Assembly (NCBI GenBank): GCA_034505955.1
Contig: JAPDQK010000020.1
Span: 1-64,000, forward strand
DNA length: 64,000 bases
Reading direction: 5' to 3'
Source of the DNA: Zhuqueibacter pondensis
Lineage (GTDB): Bacteria > Zhuqueibacterota > Zhuqueibacteria > Zhuqueibacterales > Zhuqueibacteraceae
The notes under the pieces were generated by a model, which saw only the letters and a program-made list of their open reading frames with translations, was not told where the DNA came from and made no database searches. Within the stretch, counting starts at the first letter, position 1. Each line of letters opens with the position of its first letter. The position numbers were made by a program, and so were the translations under genes. This document shows, piece after piece, positions 18,054 through 26,886 of the stretch.

Positions 18054-18440
18054 CTAATGTATCAATGTACGCCAAAACGAAACAACCGCGCGCACCAATC
18101 CGCTGATCAATGCAGTAAGATCAAGCAACGGTCGTTCAAGACGTTCGCGCAGCATCCGCTCAAATCCCTGCACATCGCGCGCCGTTACTCTTATGGCCTC
18201 AAAGGCATCCCCAAGCTTGGGCGCTTGACGTTCCACAGTGTGAACGATACTGCGGACATCACTGGTGATTTTGGTGACATCATGAATGAGCGGCGGCAAG
18301 TGCAAACGTACTGTTTCCACCAGCCGTTCTGCTTCCATGGTCAATTTCCGGATGCGCAGGAGGACTGCCACCGCTGCCATCATGATGAAAAACATACAGG
18401 CCGCAATGATTGCAACGCTCACCGTCATTACCATTTCCAT
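18054..18440 (-). CDS. DUF948-type membrane protein
   Basis: A 128-residue protein with one N-terminal transmembrane helix (about residues 3-28) followed by a long amphipathic helix (RKLTMEAERLVETVRLHLPP, DVTKITSDVRSIVHTVERQA). This is the layout of DUF948 proteins, single-pass proteins often paired with YtxH proteins in stress-related loci. A YtxH gene lies upstream on the same strand, which supports the call. Two in-frame ATGs exist; AGGAG spacing favours 18440 over 18446. Molecular function is unknown. Confidence 0.75.
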   Translation of the reverse strand: MEMVMTVSVAIIAACMFFIMMAAVAVLLRIRKLTMEAERLVETVRLHLPPLIHDVTKITSDVRSIVHTVERQAPKLGDAFEAIRVTARDVQGFERMLRERLERPLLDLTALISGLVRAVVSFWRTLIH

Positions 18441-18517
18441 GGTCATACTCCTCGCGTGGTTCAGATGCTCTACGGGCGCAGCCCACGGCCGTACAGACGG
18501 TGTGACACCAGATAGTT

Positions 18518-18607
18518 TGTCATTCCGAGCAGGCGAGAAACTTTGGCGAGTCCATACTGCAACACATTACCGATTTCGCACTTGGCTGCATTGCTCCCGG
18601 AATGACA
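18518..18607. repeat. TGTCATTC-ended repeat between ytxH-like and DUF948 genes
   Basis: It starts TGTCATTCCGAGCAGG and ends CCCGGAATGACA, with perfectly inverted 10-base termini TGTCATTCCG/CGGAATGACA. The interior differs from the other copies, so only the ends are conserved, as expected for a family of non-autonomous elements. Confidence 0.6.
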
Positions 18608-18703
18608 TTTTCACACAGTCGCGTTGGTCACTGCCGTCGGTGATTCGGCGGAAGGCCTCTCGTACGATTGATTTCTTATTTCGATTATTTGACAGAGAGC
18701 GTT

Positions 18704-19132
18704 TCACGCCTGGCTTTTGGTGCCCTCGACCTCCTCGCGATAGGCCTTCACACCGGCATCGACTGCCGATCTGATCCGGCCTTTCTCGCGCTCGATCGTC
18801 TTGGCACCCTCCTCTACAAGCTCACGCGCCTTCGCCCGGCCTTCGCTGATCAATTGCTCGGCTTTTGCGCGTGCTTCCTTGATTTTTGCCTCTGCCTGCG
18901 CCCGCAGCGCTTCCGCCTGGCGTTTGCCCTGCTCCACAATTTCGGCAGCCTGCTTCTTCAAATCACCGAGCGAGGTTTCAGTCTCGTCATAGAGTTCCTT
19001 TGACTTGCGGCGAATATCGGCGCGCAGCTCAGTTCCCGACTTGGGAGCAAACAACAGGGCAATCACTGCTCCGATTGCTCCACCGACGAGAATACCTTTC
19101 AAGAAATCCGCACCTCGATTTTCCTGGGACAT
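18704..19132 (-). CDS. YtxH domain-containing protein
   Basis: A 142-residue protein. The N terminus carries a Gly-rich hydrophobic helix LVGGAIGAVIALLFAPKSGT (residues 15-34), the YtxH hallmark, followed by a long Ala/Glu/Lys-rich coiled coil from about residue 45 to the end (repeating AEA/EQG/KAR heptads). Start ATG at 19132 has GGAGG six bases upstream; the ATG at 19144 overlaps that ribosome-binding site. YtxH proteins are stress-associated and of unknown biochemical role. It probably forms a unit with the DUF948 protein downstream, although a repeat separates them. Confidence 0.85.
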   Translation of the reverse strand: MSQENRGADFLKGILVGGAIGAVIALLFAPKSGTELRADIRRKSKELYDETETSLGDLKKQAAEIVEQGKRQAEALRAQAEAKIKEARAKAEQLISEGRAKARELVEEGAKTIEREKGRIRSAVDAGVKAYREEVEGTKSQA

Positions 19133-19222
19133 ATTATCCTCCAAAGTTCAATGATGGTTAATACCTCTTTCGTCATCCAGATGTCATCGTCTGGAGAAAC
19201 ATCGAATAGTTTGGCTACAAAC

Positions 19223-19512
19223 TTATTTTCGAACCGTATGTCTCTGCACCTCTTCCGAAATCATTTCCTGCAACAGCTCTGCAAGGCTGGCTGCGGGCTT
19301 TTCATAATTCATTACTCTCCGCAGGGTTTCATTGATCAGTACATAATAAGCTTTTTTTCTTTTTGTGCACGACGCTGAAAATAACGTATGATGTCGGTAT
19401 CCAGCGGAATCATTCTTTGCGATGCTGGTGGATGAAAAAATTTGCCACGCTCGCCTCCGGAAAAATCGTACACGCGGCGCATTTCAACCTTCCTCTTTTT
19501 AGTCTTCTTCAT
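19223..19512 (-). pseudogene. BrnA-like antitoxin gene with a frameshift
   Basis: From the ATG at 19512 the frame gives KKTKKRKVEMRRVYDFSGG and RMIPLDTDIIRYFQRRAQK, then hits a stop at 19336. Changing the length of the A-run (seven T on the plus strand, 19352-19358) by one base continues the protein as KAYYVLINETLRRVMNYEKP and LAELLQEMISEEVQRH, ending at TAA 19223-19225. The joined product, about 96 residues, matches the BrnA-type ribbon-helix-helix antitoxin layout (DxDIIxYFxxRA then INETLR). No BrnT toxin gene is adjacent. It may be a true pseudogene, a base-call error, or a slippage-controlled gene. Confidence 0.55.
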
Positions 19513-19597
19513 AGCATCTTCTTTCACTCGTAGCCGGTTTTTCTGTTCATCCCGAGCAGAGCGCATCAACACCCTCCAAGCCATAACTCCGAAACCG

Positions 19598-21610
19598 TTA
19601 TCTTTCCATCATTTCCAGAAAGTCTTCTTCCGAAATCACCGTCACGCCCAATTCTCTTGCCTTCTCCAGCTTGGATCCCGCACCCGGACCAGCCACAACA
19701 TAATCAGTCTTCCTGCTCACCGAGCTTGCAGCGCGGCCACCACGTTCTTCCACGAGCCGCTCCGCCTCTTCACGGGTGAATTTCTCCAGCGCGCCGGTGA
19801 ACACGAAGGTTTTACCGGCAAACTTTTGATCGGCAGCTTTCGGCTTCGCGATTTCACGAATCGTCACCCCGCCCTTTTTCAAACGCTCGATGGTGGCGAG
19901 ATTTTTCTTTTCGCGGAAGAACCGCGTTACACTCTCCGCCACCTGCGGACCGACTTCGTGAATCTGCATCAAGCGTTTTTCGTCGGCTTTGATGAGTGCC
20001 TGCAGGGAACCGAACTCCTTTGCAAGAACACGCGCCATGTGCTCGCCGACATGACGAATGCCCAGCGCATAGATGAAACGATCCAGCGTCACCTCGCGAC
20101 TCTTGTCGATGGCAGCGATGATGTTCTGCGCCGATTTCTCGGCCATGCGCTCCAACTGCGCAAGCTGATCCTTAGTTAGAAAATACAAATCTGCGAAGCT
20201 TTTTACAAGTCCTTTATCAACTAATTGCTCAATTAATTTCTCGCCGAGACCGTCGATGTTCATGGCCAATTTGGAGGCAAAATGGCGGATGCCTTCCTTC
20301 AATTGCGCCGGACAGTCGATATTTTGGCAGCGATGGGCCACCTCGCCTTCCAGCCGGATGACCGGCTCGCCGCAGACCGGGCATTTTTTCGGAAATTTGA
20401 ATTTCCTTTCCCTGCCGGTGCGTTTCGATTCGATGACTTTGACGACTTCGGGAATGACATCGCCGGCGCGCTGGATCACCACTGTGTCGCCGATCATCAC
20501 GCCGAGTCGCTCGATTTCGTCTTCATTGTGCAAGGTGGCGCGGCTCACCGTGACGCCACCAACCATCACCGGCTGCATGATCGCCACCGGTGTGATCGTG
20601 CCGGTGCGGCCCACCTGTGCCTGAATGTCGAGAATCTGCGTGGTCTCTTGCTGGGCCTCGAATTTATATGCGATCGCCCACCGCGGGCTGCGCGTGCGCA
20701 TACCGGCCAGTCGCTGCAGCTCGAACGAATTGACCTTCACCACCGTGCCGTCGATTTCGTAAGGCAATGAATGCCGCAGCTCGCCAATTTTGCGATAGTG
20801 TTGCAAAACCTCCTCGATGCCACGACAGATTTTTGAGAGCGGATTGACTTTGAAGCCCCATTTTTTGAAAGTCTCCAACGCTTGCCATTGCGTTTTGAAT
20901 TCATGGCCGATGACCTGACCAAGTCCATAAACGTAAATGTCCAGCGGCCGCTCGGCGGTGATCTTGGGATCGAGTTGGCGCAGCGATCCGGAAGCCGCAT
21001 TACGAGGATTCACAAAGGTCGGCTCTCCGGCTTTGGCGCGGCGCTCGTTGAGTTTCTTGAAGGCTTCGACAGGATAGAACACCTCGCCGCGCACTTCGAG
21101 GCGTTCGGGAATAGGCACCCCATCACTCAGCAACCGCAGCGGAATCGACTTGATGGTCTTCAAATTCTGCGTGATGTTCTCGCCGGTGAAGCCATCCCCG
21201 CGCGTGGAGCCGACCGTGAAGAGGCCATTTTCATACACCAGTTCCACTGCGGTGCCATCGAGCTTCGGCTCGACGGTGTATTCGATTTCTTCAATACCAA
21301 GCAACTTGCGTAGGCGCTGGTCGAAATCCCGCATCTCGCCGTCGTCGAACGCATTGTCGAGCGAGACCATTGGAATGGTGTGCGTGACGGTCTCGAATTC
21401 CTCCAGCGGTGCCGCGCCGACGCGCTGGGTTGGCGAATCTGGCGTCACCAGCTCCGGAAATTGTTCTTCCAGTTCCTGCAAGCGCCGGAACATGCGGTCA
21501 TACTCGGCGTCAGAAATTTCTGGATTGTCGAGGACGTAGTAGCGATATGCGTGGTAGTTCAGCTCCTTGCGGAGTTTTTCGATTTCGAGTTGGGCTTGAG
21601 AGACGGTCAT
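19598..21610 (-). CDS. ligA: NAD-dependent DNA ligase
   Basis: A 670-residue LigA that seals nicks in replication and repair. Adenylation domain: catalytic Lys116 in EPKLDGTAVE. The OB fold is followed by a four-Cys zinc finger (CPVCGEPVIRL ... RCQNIDCPAQ), helix-hairpin-helix repeats and a C-terminal BRCT domain (FAGKTFVFTGALEKFTREEA). Length is normal. The ATG at 21610 is chosen; a TTG five codons earlier is possible. A 300-base copy of its 5' end is present at 22511-22810, with a HEPN/MNT pair between the two copies. Confidence 0.97.
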   Translation of the reverse strand: MTVSQAQLEIEKLRKELNYHAYRYYVLDNPEISDAEYDRMFRRLQELEEQFPELVTPDSPTQRVGAAPLEEFETVTHTIPMVSLDNAFDDGEMRDFDQRLRKLLGIEEIEYTVEPKLDGTAVELVYENGLFTVGSTRGDGFTGENITQNLKTIKSIPLRLLSDGVPIPERLEVRGEVFYPVEAFKKLNERRAKAGEPTFVNPRNAASGSLRQLDPKITAERPLDIYVYGLGQVIGHEFKTQWQALETFKKWGFKVNPLSKICRGIEEVLQHYRKIGELRHSLPYEIDGTVVKVNSFELQRLAGMRTRSPRWAIAYKFEAQQETTQILDIQAQVGRTGTITPVAIMQPVMVGGVTVSRATLHNEDEIERLGVMIGDTVVIQRAGDVIPEVVKVIESKRTGRERKFKFPKKCPVCGEPVIRLEGEVAHRCQNIDCPAQLKEGIRHFASKLAMNIDGLGEKLIEQLVDKGLVKSFADLYFLTKDQLAQLERMAEKSAQNIIAAIDKSREVTLDRFIYALGIRHVGEHMARVLAKEFGSLQALIKADEKRLMQIHEVGPQVAESVTRFFREKKNLATIERLKKGGVTIREIAKPKAADQKFAGKTFVFTGALEKFTREEAERLVEERGGRAASSVSRKTDYVVAGPGAGSKLEKARELGVTVISEEDFLEMMER

Positions 21611-21640
21611 GGGAGTGAAAGGCAAAAGTTTATTGAAAAC

Positions 21641-22094
21641 TTACTCACTTATGATATTCGATATATCATCGAAAAGCTTCTTGATGCGAAGATGATTCTG
21701 TTCAATCGCGTTGACCACGACTGCAAGTTTGTTCGCATCAATCAGAAAGCCATAAATCTTTGTCGCCACATGGCGAAATGCCATCAGATCTTCGATGATT
21801 TTGATTATCGCTTCATCTACCTTAATGGCTCGCTCTTTCAACAGAGATTCAAACGTTCTCAGGGTATCACGGTGGGAAAATTGCCCTGAAGGCAGTTCCA
21901 CTTGCAGGTGCTTGAGCATTCTGATGATAATATGCTCAATGGCATTATAATATCCTTGACACTCATAAGTTAGAGCTGAAGTCTTCACCTCGTTGTCAGT
22001 TTCCTTTTGAGCAAAGCTCGAGAGAGACGCCGATAATCATTTCAAGATTTTCCAGCGCAAACTGGACCGTATTTCGGAATTCATTCGCGTTCAT
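21641..22094 (-). pseudogene. HEPN-domain protein (HepT-like), frameshifted
   Basis: The open part starting at GTG 21988 reads KTSALTYECQGYYNAIEHII and ends with LMAFRHVATKIYGFLIDANK. Upstream, an ATG at 22094 overlapping the MNT stop by 14 bases opens NEFRNTVQFALENLEMIIG and SLELCSK, then stops. Removing one base from the A4 run (T4 on the plus strand, 22005-22008) joins both into one protein of about 150 residues with the HEPN helices and the usual overlapping MNT-HEPN gene order. The HEPN catalytic motif R-x4-H reads R-HVAT-K here, so the His is missing. It may be translated from GTG as a shorter product, be inactive, or be a base-call artefact. Confidence 0.6.
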
Positions 22095-22398
22095 AAAGTA
22101 TTTTCCCTTCCTGCAAAATTCTTTCACGAAACTGTCCCCAAACATTCTTGAAATCAAGCACGCTGACGGAGTGACGGGCCTTCATCAAGCACTCCGCCAG
22201 CGCGCGAAAATAGTTTTGATCCGGCAGACCTTCAACACAAATGTCGATATCCGAATTCGGTCGATAATCCCCTCTGGCTAACGAGCCGTAAAGGATGATC
22301 TTTACTGCTCCGTAATGAAGCAAGATCGATCTGATATTCCAAAGATCTTCAAGTAAATCGCCTGGAAATGTACTTTCTGAGAGCAATAATTTTTTCAT
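22081..22398 (-). CDS. Minimal nucleotidyltransferase (MNT), probable antitoxin
   Basis: A 105-residue DNA-polymerase-beta-like nucleotidyltransferase. The motif GSLARGDYRPNSDIDICV (G-S then D-x-D) is intact at about residues 38-55. Proteins of this size paired with a HEPN protein act as antitoxins, in studied cases by AMP-modifying the HEPN toxin. AGGG precedes the ATG. The next gene downstream is the HEPN gene, whose likely start overlaps this stop. The pair lies between ligA and a partial ligA copy. Confidence 0.82.
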   Translation of the reverse strand: MKKLLLSESTFPGDLLEDLWNIRSILLHYGAVKIILYGSLARGDYRPNSDIDICVEGLPDQNYFRALAECLMKARHSVSVLDFKNVWGQFRERILQEGKILYERE

Positions 22399-22489
22399 AA
22401 CCCTGAGTGGAGTAGATTGTTAACCGCCGTGACTATTCTTTGTCGAGTTACTAATCTACAAATGACTTGTGTAAAAATCAAGGCCTCCC

Positions 22490-22810
22490 ATGCCAGGCAG
22501 TTTTCGCAAGCGCTGGTCGAAATCCCGCATCTCGCCGTCATCGAAGGCATTGTCGAGGGAGACCATTGGAATGGTGTGCGTGACGGTCTCGAATTCTTCC
22601 AGCGGCGCCGCGCCGACGCGCTGGGTTGGCGAATCTGGCGTCACCAGTTCCGGAAATTGTTCTTCCAGTTCCTGCAAGCGCCGGAACATGCGGTCATACT
22701 CGGCGTCAGAAATTTCTGGATTGTCGAGGACGTAGTAGCGATATGCGTGGTAGTTCAGCTCCTTGCGGAGTTTTTCGATTTCGAGTTGGGCTTGAGAGAC
22801 GGTCATGGGA
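22490..22810 (-). pseudogene. Partial duplicate of the ligA 5' end
   Basis: Positions 22511-22810 align without gaps to 21315-21614, the first 100 codons of ligA, with only about six differences, all in the half away from the start codon; the start-proximal half is identical. The fragment encodes MTVSQAQLEIEKLRKEL onwards, then leaves homology after RLRKLPG and stops at 22456. It cannot make a functional ligase. It marks a duplication or insertion event involving the HEPN/MNT pair that sits between the copies. Confidence 0.9.
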
Positions 22811-22829
22811 ATCGTCGGATTGATTATTC

Positions 22830-23201
22830 TCACTTCTTCAGAAAGTTATTTGTGATGAGATAATTTTCCATACTTGCAATCAATTGCTTTGCTGTTCAAA
22901 TATCCTCATTAGGATCATCTTCACTTGTGGAAAGTTCGTGTTTATAATCTCCGGTTTGCCTGTCGCGAAAAACTCTTTCAATGAGTTTGCTGAATTCTTT
23001 TGGAAAGATGGCAGGCTTGATGAAATGTTGATTGAAGGTTGAAATAACGCCGGAATGTTTGGAAAAGCCAAGATTCTTTGGCACTTTGATTGACACCGCG
23101 TTAATCGCAGTGTCAATGAAAATCAATTCAGCTGTTTGAGCCGTTTCAACTGCTTTTCTGAGTAAAATGGATAACCGAAATTTGGCAAACCCCGCGGGCA
23201 T
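22830..23201 (-). pseudogene. Broken HEPN-domain gene
   Basis: The frame from 23201 reads LRKAVETAQTAELIFIDTAI, then jumps to KHSGVISTFNQHFIKPAIFP and FSKLIERVFRDRQTGDYKHE. These are the first and third blocks of a classical HEPN domain of the KHSG..SxFNQHF type, but the central SRAYYAMFYAAR-like helix with its catalytic region is missing. A TGA at 22896-22898 interrupts it; in the same frame the sequence continues TAKQLIASMENYLITNNF to a stop at 22830, which looks like the lost C-terminal helix. No MNT partner is seen upstream. Confidence 0.6.
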
Positions 23202-23510
23202 ACTCTTGCCTGCCGGCTTGGGCCTCGAGCCGGTGGAACCTGGTCCGTCGGATTTGGGCTCATCACCATATATCTATCTGTAAAATTGTGAGGGCATCGT
23301 TTTCCCCGCGTATTTATGTCAGTCCCGTGATCATTGAATTGCCCATCAATTCATTGCTGAATAATAGCAAAAAGCCGAATTTTTGTCAAGTAAAATCTGG
23401 CTGAAGGTAATGTTCGGTGATTGGTGGATCATATGCTTCGCACTGTCATGCCTGCCCCCTAATGAGTTTTGACAATCAAAATCGGTAATATCATGACCAC
23501 CCTGAACAGA

Positions 23511-23609
23511 TGTCATTCTGGAAGACTGCGTCCGTAGGAATCTTTTTTCAATCCAGTTCAGTGCTCCTTTTGAAAAAGATTCCCTGCGGGCGTAGCCTAC
23601 GGAATGACA
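23511..23609. repeat. TGTCATTC-type palindromic repeat, inverted copy
   Basis: It begins TGTCATTCTGGAAGACTGCG and ends GGGCGTAGCCTACGGAATGACA (last 20 bases shown as GCGTAGCCTACGGAATGACA), so it is the reverse of the copy at 501-605, with the same GATTCCT/GATTCCC blocks around the centre. Confidence 0.7.
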
Positions 23610-23768
23610 GAACAAGGTGAATGAGACATTACCGAACTTGAACGTCAAAACTCATCAGGCGTAGCCTACGGCCGTAGGCTCTACGAGTCGTAGACCCTAC
23701 GGCCTTAGCCAGCCGCAGGCCAGGGTTTGGAAGCATCTGCACCAATTTATGCACTGTTCTTATACTTA

Positions 23769-23810
23769 AGAAGATTCTTCTTACGGGCGCAGTCTTTACA
23801 GAATGACATC
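23769..23810. repeat. Half copy of the TGTCATTC-type repeat
   Basis: AGAAGATTCTTCTTACGGGC followed by GCAGTCTTTACAGAATGACA matches the right half of the 501-605 copy; the left half is absent. Confidence 0.5.
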
Positions 23811-23955
23811 CAGCGGTACGGCTGAAGTGTCTGAAGATTTACTGCTGAGTTTATCGATGGCGCTGACAATCATCCTTTTAATCGCAGCCGGGAAATGTAT
23901 CGCATACTGTGCAAAATCCAGGTATCAACAGTTTTTTGAACACAGACGAGGCGGA

Positions 23956-25674
23956 TCACATGGATTTTTTTTCGTGCGGATCCACCGCATCCGTACAATC
24001 CGTGCTCAAATTGATTGGTAAATTTTCAGGCTTGATCCTCTCTCCAGTCATCAAAGTATCCCGGACATAGTGAAAAATTTTCTCATCACGTTGCTGCCGG
24101 GACTTGCCCCGCTTGCGCAACGACACCATCACCAATCTCAAGCGTTGATTGTTCTGCAAAGCTTTTTCATGCCGTGCCAGAAACGCCCAGTACAGATTCG
24201 TGAGCGGGCAATTTTGGTCGGGATCGAATGCGCAACTCGAACAATAGTCGCTCATGCGATTGATATATGCAGCGCCGGCGACGTACGGCTTGGTGGTGAT
24301 CAGATCGCCGATCGCAAAACTGCCCATGCCGAGCACGTTCGGCTCGACGACCCAGTCATAGGCGTCGGTATAGGCAATCCAAAACCAATCGGTCAGCTCG
24401 CGTGGTGAAACATCCAAGAGCGTGGCGATATTTGCCAGCACCATCAGGCGTGTGATGTGATGGCTGTAACCTTCATTCCAGACCTCGGCAACAACCTGGT
24501 CGAGACAGGCCAGCCCGGATTTCTTTCCCCAGTATGCCGGTGGCAACGGCGTTTCACTTCCCAGCGCCGAAGGTTTTGCGCCACCATCCGGAGCATTTGT
24601 TGAGGATGAAACCGGCCACGATTTCCCTGCCCAAAGATGATAACCGGCATCGCCGGGCGTTGTTGCGACGGAAGTTCCCGTTGGAAGTTGGCGAAAGCCA
24701 TCAGTTGCAACATGTACGTGATGTACGAACTCGCGCCATCCCAATACTTGACGAATGAAACCCTCCTTGCTCGGCATCGGCAAATCCATCTGCGCAACTT
24801 CCGTCACCAAACGTTTCGGCAGCAAGCGATGCAAATTGATCAACGCCGAGAGTCGCGTATGAAAGAGACTGCGGGATTGTGTGGACATCGCATCTTCATA
24901 AGGGCCAAACCATGGCAAGCAATTCTTTCTGGCCCATTGCCAAAGTACTTCGGCATCTTCCCGGGTCGCAGGGATTGTGCTCATGTCCAAATGTCCGGGA
25001 TGATGTGCGAACGCCGTTTCGATGAGCGCTGCAACTTCGGTTTTGATTGGATCATTCGGAAACGTGGGAGGCGTGGGCGCAGGTGGTTGGCCTTTCCATG
25101 CTCTCCGATTTTCGGGATCGAAGCTGAATTTGCCGCCGACCGGCTTGCCATTTTCCATGAGAATGCCGGTGGCGCGGCGAATGTGGCGATAGAACCTGTC
25201 CATGCGCCACGGCGGGCCTGCTTTGTGGCTGGCTTGAAATTGTTGCACGGTGGTGAGCCAGCCTTCGTGCGGGATGAGCTCAAGAGCGCCCGATTCAACG
25301 AGTGGTTGGAGGTCGGCACGCAGCTCTCGCTCGGCGGGAATCATGAGGCGCATCGGGCCGAGCTCCCGGCATAACGGTTCCAAGGCGGCACGATAAAGTC
25401 CGTTGGTGACGATATGCTTCACCGCGACGCCGCGCTCGGCTTGCTCCAAGGCGAAGTGACGAAGATTGGCGAGAATGAGAGCGAGTTTCTGTTGGTGATA
25501 GGGGCGCCGGGATGCCTTCCATTTGTTTTCGATGAGCACAATGCCCAATTCCTCCGGTGCCTCGCGCATGAGCGGGCCGATCTGATCGGTGAGCTGGTCA
25601 TAGGGAATAAACAGCCAGCGGCGTCCGTGCGGGTCAGTTTGCCGCTCGGCTAATTGTTTTCGGAATACGGTCAT
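23956..25674 (-). CDS. phrB: FeS-type cryptochrome/(6-4) photolyase (PhrB-like)
   Basis: A 572-residue protein of the prokaryotic FeS-BCP family, which repairs (6-4) photoproducts with FAD, a ribolumazine antenna and a [4Fe-4S] cluster. The N-terminal DPRP-type Rossmann half spans about 1-140. The FAD-binding C-terminal half includes NEGYSHHITRLMVLANIATL and DWVVEPNVLGMGSFAIGD. Cluster cysteines fit Cys390, Cys478, Cys481 (DYCSSC) and Cys489 (NCPLTN); the first gap of 88 residues matches the known family. The last 25 residues after HYVRDTLMTG are poorly conserved. It stands alone beside repeats. Confidence 0.93.
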   Translation of the reverse strand: MTVFRKQLAERQTDPHGRRWLFIPYDQLTDQIGPLMREAPEELGIVLIENKWKASRRPYHQQKLALILANLRHFALEQAERGVAVKHIVTNGLYRAALEPLCRELGPMRLMIPAERELRADLQPLVESGALELIPHEGWLTTVQQFQASHKAGPPWRMDRFYRHIRRATGILMENGKPVGGKFSFDPENRRAWKGQPPAPTPPTFPNDPIKTEVAALIETAFAHHPGHLDMSTIPATREDAEVLWQWARKNCLPWFGPYEDAMSTQSRSLFHTRLSALINLHRLLPKRLVTEVAQMDLPMPSKEGFIRQVLGWREFVHHVHVATDGFRQLPTGTSVATTPGDAGYHLWAGKSWPVSSSTNAPDGGAKPSALGSETPLPPAYWGKKSGLACLDQVVAEVWNEGYSHHITRLMVLANIATLLDVSPRELTDWFWIAYTDAYDWVVEPNVLGMGSFAIGDLITTKPYVAGAAYINRMSDYCSSCAFDPDQNCPLTNLYWAFLARHEKALQNNQRLRLVMVSLRKRGKSRQQRDEKIFHYVRDTLMTGERIKPENLPINLSTDCTDAVDPHEKKSM

Positions 25675-25825
25675 GAGAAGAGCTTTCGAGCATCGCTGGC
25701 GCGGACTGCGTCCATAGGATGAAACGGATTCTCACAGATTTTATTTTTGTTTCATCTGTGTCAATCCGTGCCATCCGTGTTCCAATAAATGGTAAGAAAG
25801 CTTTCATCTATTGGGGCTTCTGCAA

Positions 25826-26722
25826 TCAACCCAACAGATGCCGCAATGCGCTTTCCAAATCGGCATGTTTGAATTTGTAACCCGTCGCCAAAAGCTTCGC
25901 CGGTTCGACGCGCGCGCTGTCAAGCAGCAGCGCCTGTGCCATTTCACCAAGCACCAGTTTGATCGCAAAGGCAGGCAGAGGGAAAACCGTTGGCCGTGAA
26001 AGTACTCGTCCCAGGACTTTGGTGAATTCACGATTTGTGACCGGATTCGGCGCCACGACATTGACCGGTCCGTCGAGTTCTTCGGTTGTCAGCATATGCT
26101 GAAAGACGCCAATCACGTCCTCGAGCGAAACCCAGCTCCAGTATTGTCTGCCATTTCCCATGACGCCGCCCAGCCCGAGCTTGAACGGCAGCAGCATTTT
26201 TGCCAGGGCACCGCCCTGCGAACTGAGAATCACACCCATGCGTGGATGCACCACCCGAATGCCTTTTTGCCGCGCCGGATTCGCTGCTTTTTCCCATGCC
26301 TGGCAGACCTCCGGAAGAAAGCCGGTGCCGGAGGCGCTCTCTTCACGGAGGATTTCATTGCCACGATTGCCGTAATAACCAATCGCCGAGGCACTGACAA
26401 AAACTTTGGGTGGTTTGGCGAGTTGCGCCAGGGTTTCGCTGAGAAGCCTGGTGCCTTGAACCCGGCTGCCGAGAATTTTGGCCTTTTTTGCCCTGGTCCA
26501 GCGCCCTCCGGCAATGCTCTCACCCGCGAGATGGAAAACTGCGTCGAAGCCCTCGAGATCACCTGCGTTCAGGATGCCTGCTTCCGGATTCCAGTGCACG
26601 GCCGGTTCGCTGCTTTGCAGAGGAGAGCGCACCAGGCGGGTGATGCGATGTCCTGCTGCCCTCGCGGAATCGATCAGCATCGTACCGAGCATCCCTGTCG
26701 ATCCGGTGACAAGAATATTCAT
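25826..26722 (-). CDS. TIGR01777-family NAD-dependent epimerase/dehydratase-like protein
   Basis: A 298-residue extended-SDR protein. The N-terminal GSTGMLGTMLID replaces the usual GATGFIG nucleotide motif, followed by FDAVFHLAGESIAGGRW and VFVSASAIGYYGNRG, which define the YfcH/TIGR01777 group, and a C-terminal DUF1731 part (TVFPLPAFAIKLVLGEMAQA and GYKFKHADLESALRHLL). The substrate of this group is unknown. A strong sigma-70-type promoter lies 66 bases upstream. It is transcribed alone. Confidence 0.92.
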   Translation of the reverse strand: MNILVTGSTGMLGTMLIDSARAAGHRITRLVRSPLQSSEPAVHWNPEAGILNAGDLEGFDAVFHLAGESIAGGRWTRAKKAKILGSRVQGTRLLSETLAQLAKPPKVFVSASAIGYYGNRGNEILREESASGTGFLPEVCQAWEKAANPARQKGIRVVHPRMGVILSSQGGALAKMLLPFKLGLGGVMGNGRQYWSWVSLEDVIGVFQHMLTTEELDGPVNVVAPNPVTNREFTKVLGRVLSRPTVFPLPAFAIKLVLGEMAQALLLDSARVEPAKLLATGYKFKHADLESALRHLLG

Positions 26723-26787
26723 GAATTCTGCTCTTCAAGATGATTATATCACTTTTTTCAGTCAGGGCTCATTCCTGCTACACAGGC

Positions 26788-26816
26788 AATATACTTCTTG
26801 GCGGGTTTCTTGTCAA
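26788..26816 (-). promoter_or_regulatory. Predicted sigma-70 promoter of the TIGR01777 gene
   Basis: On the minus strand a perfect TTGACA (26816-26811) and TATATT (26793-26788) are separated by exactly 17 bases, with transcription expected to start near 26781, about 60 bases before the ATG. Confidence 0.7.
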
Positions 26817-26886
26817 GCTTCGTTTGGAAAATCTGATGGAGTTTTGCAATTGGATGGATGAGGGATCCCCGAAGGAGATGCCACTG

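Larger units (their letters stand above)
23202..23955. other. Repeat-rich region without a gene
   Basis: No gene is supported. It holds a TGTCATTC element in reversed orientation (23511-23609), enclosed by a 12-base inverted repeat ATGAGTTTTGAC (23462-23473) and GTCAAAACTCAT (23644-23655). A dense run of CTACG/CGTAG palindromes follows at 23656-23720, and a half element lies at 23769-23810. Confidence 0.6.

Noticed and set aside
23656..23720. Palindromic CTACG/CGTAG run as a CRISPR array
   Set aside because: Units are not evenly spaced and have no unique spacers; fits decayed TGTCATTC elements better.
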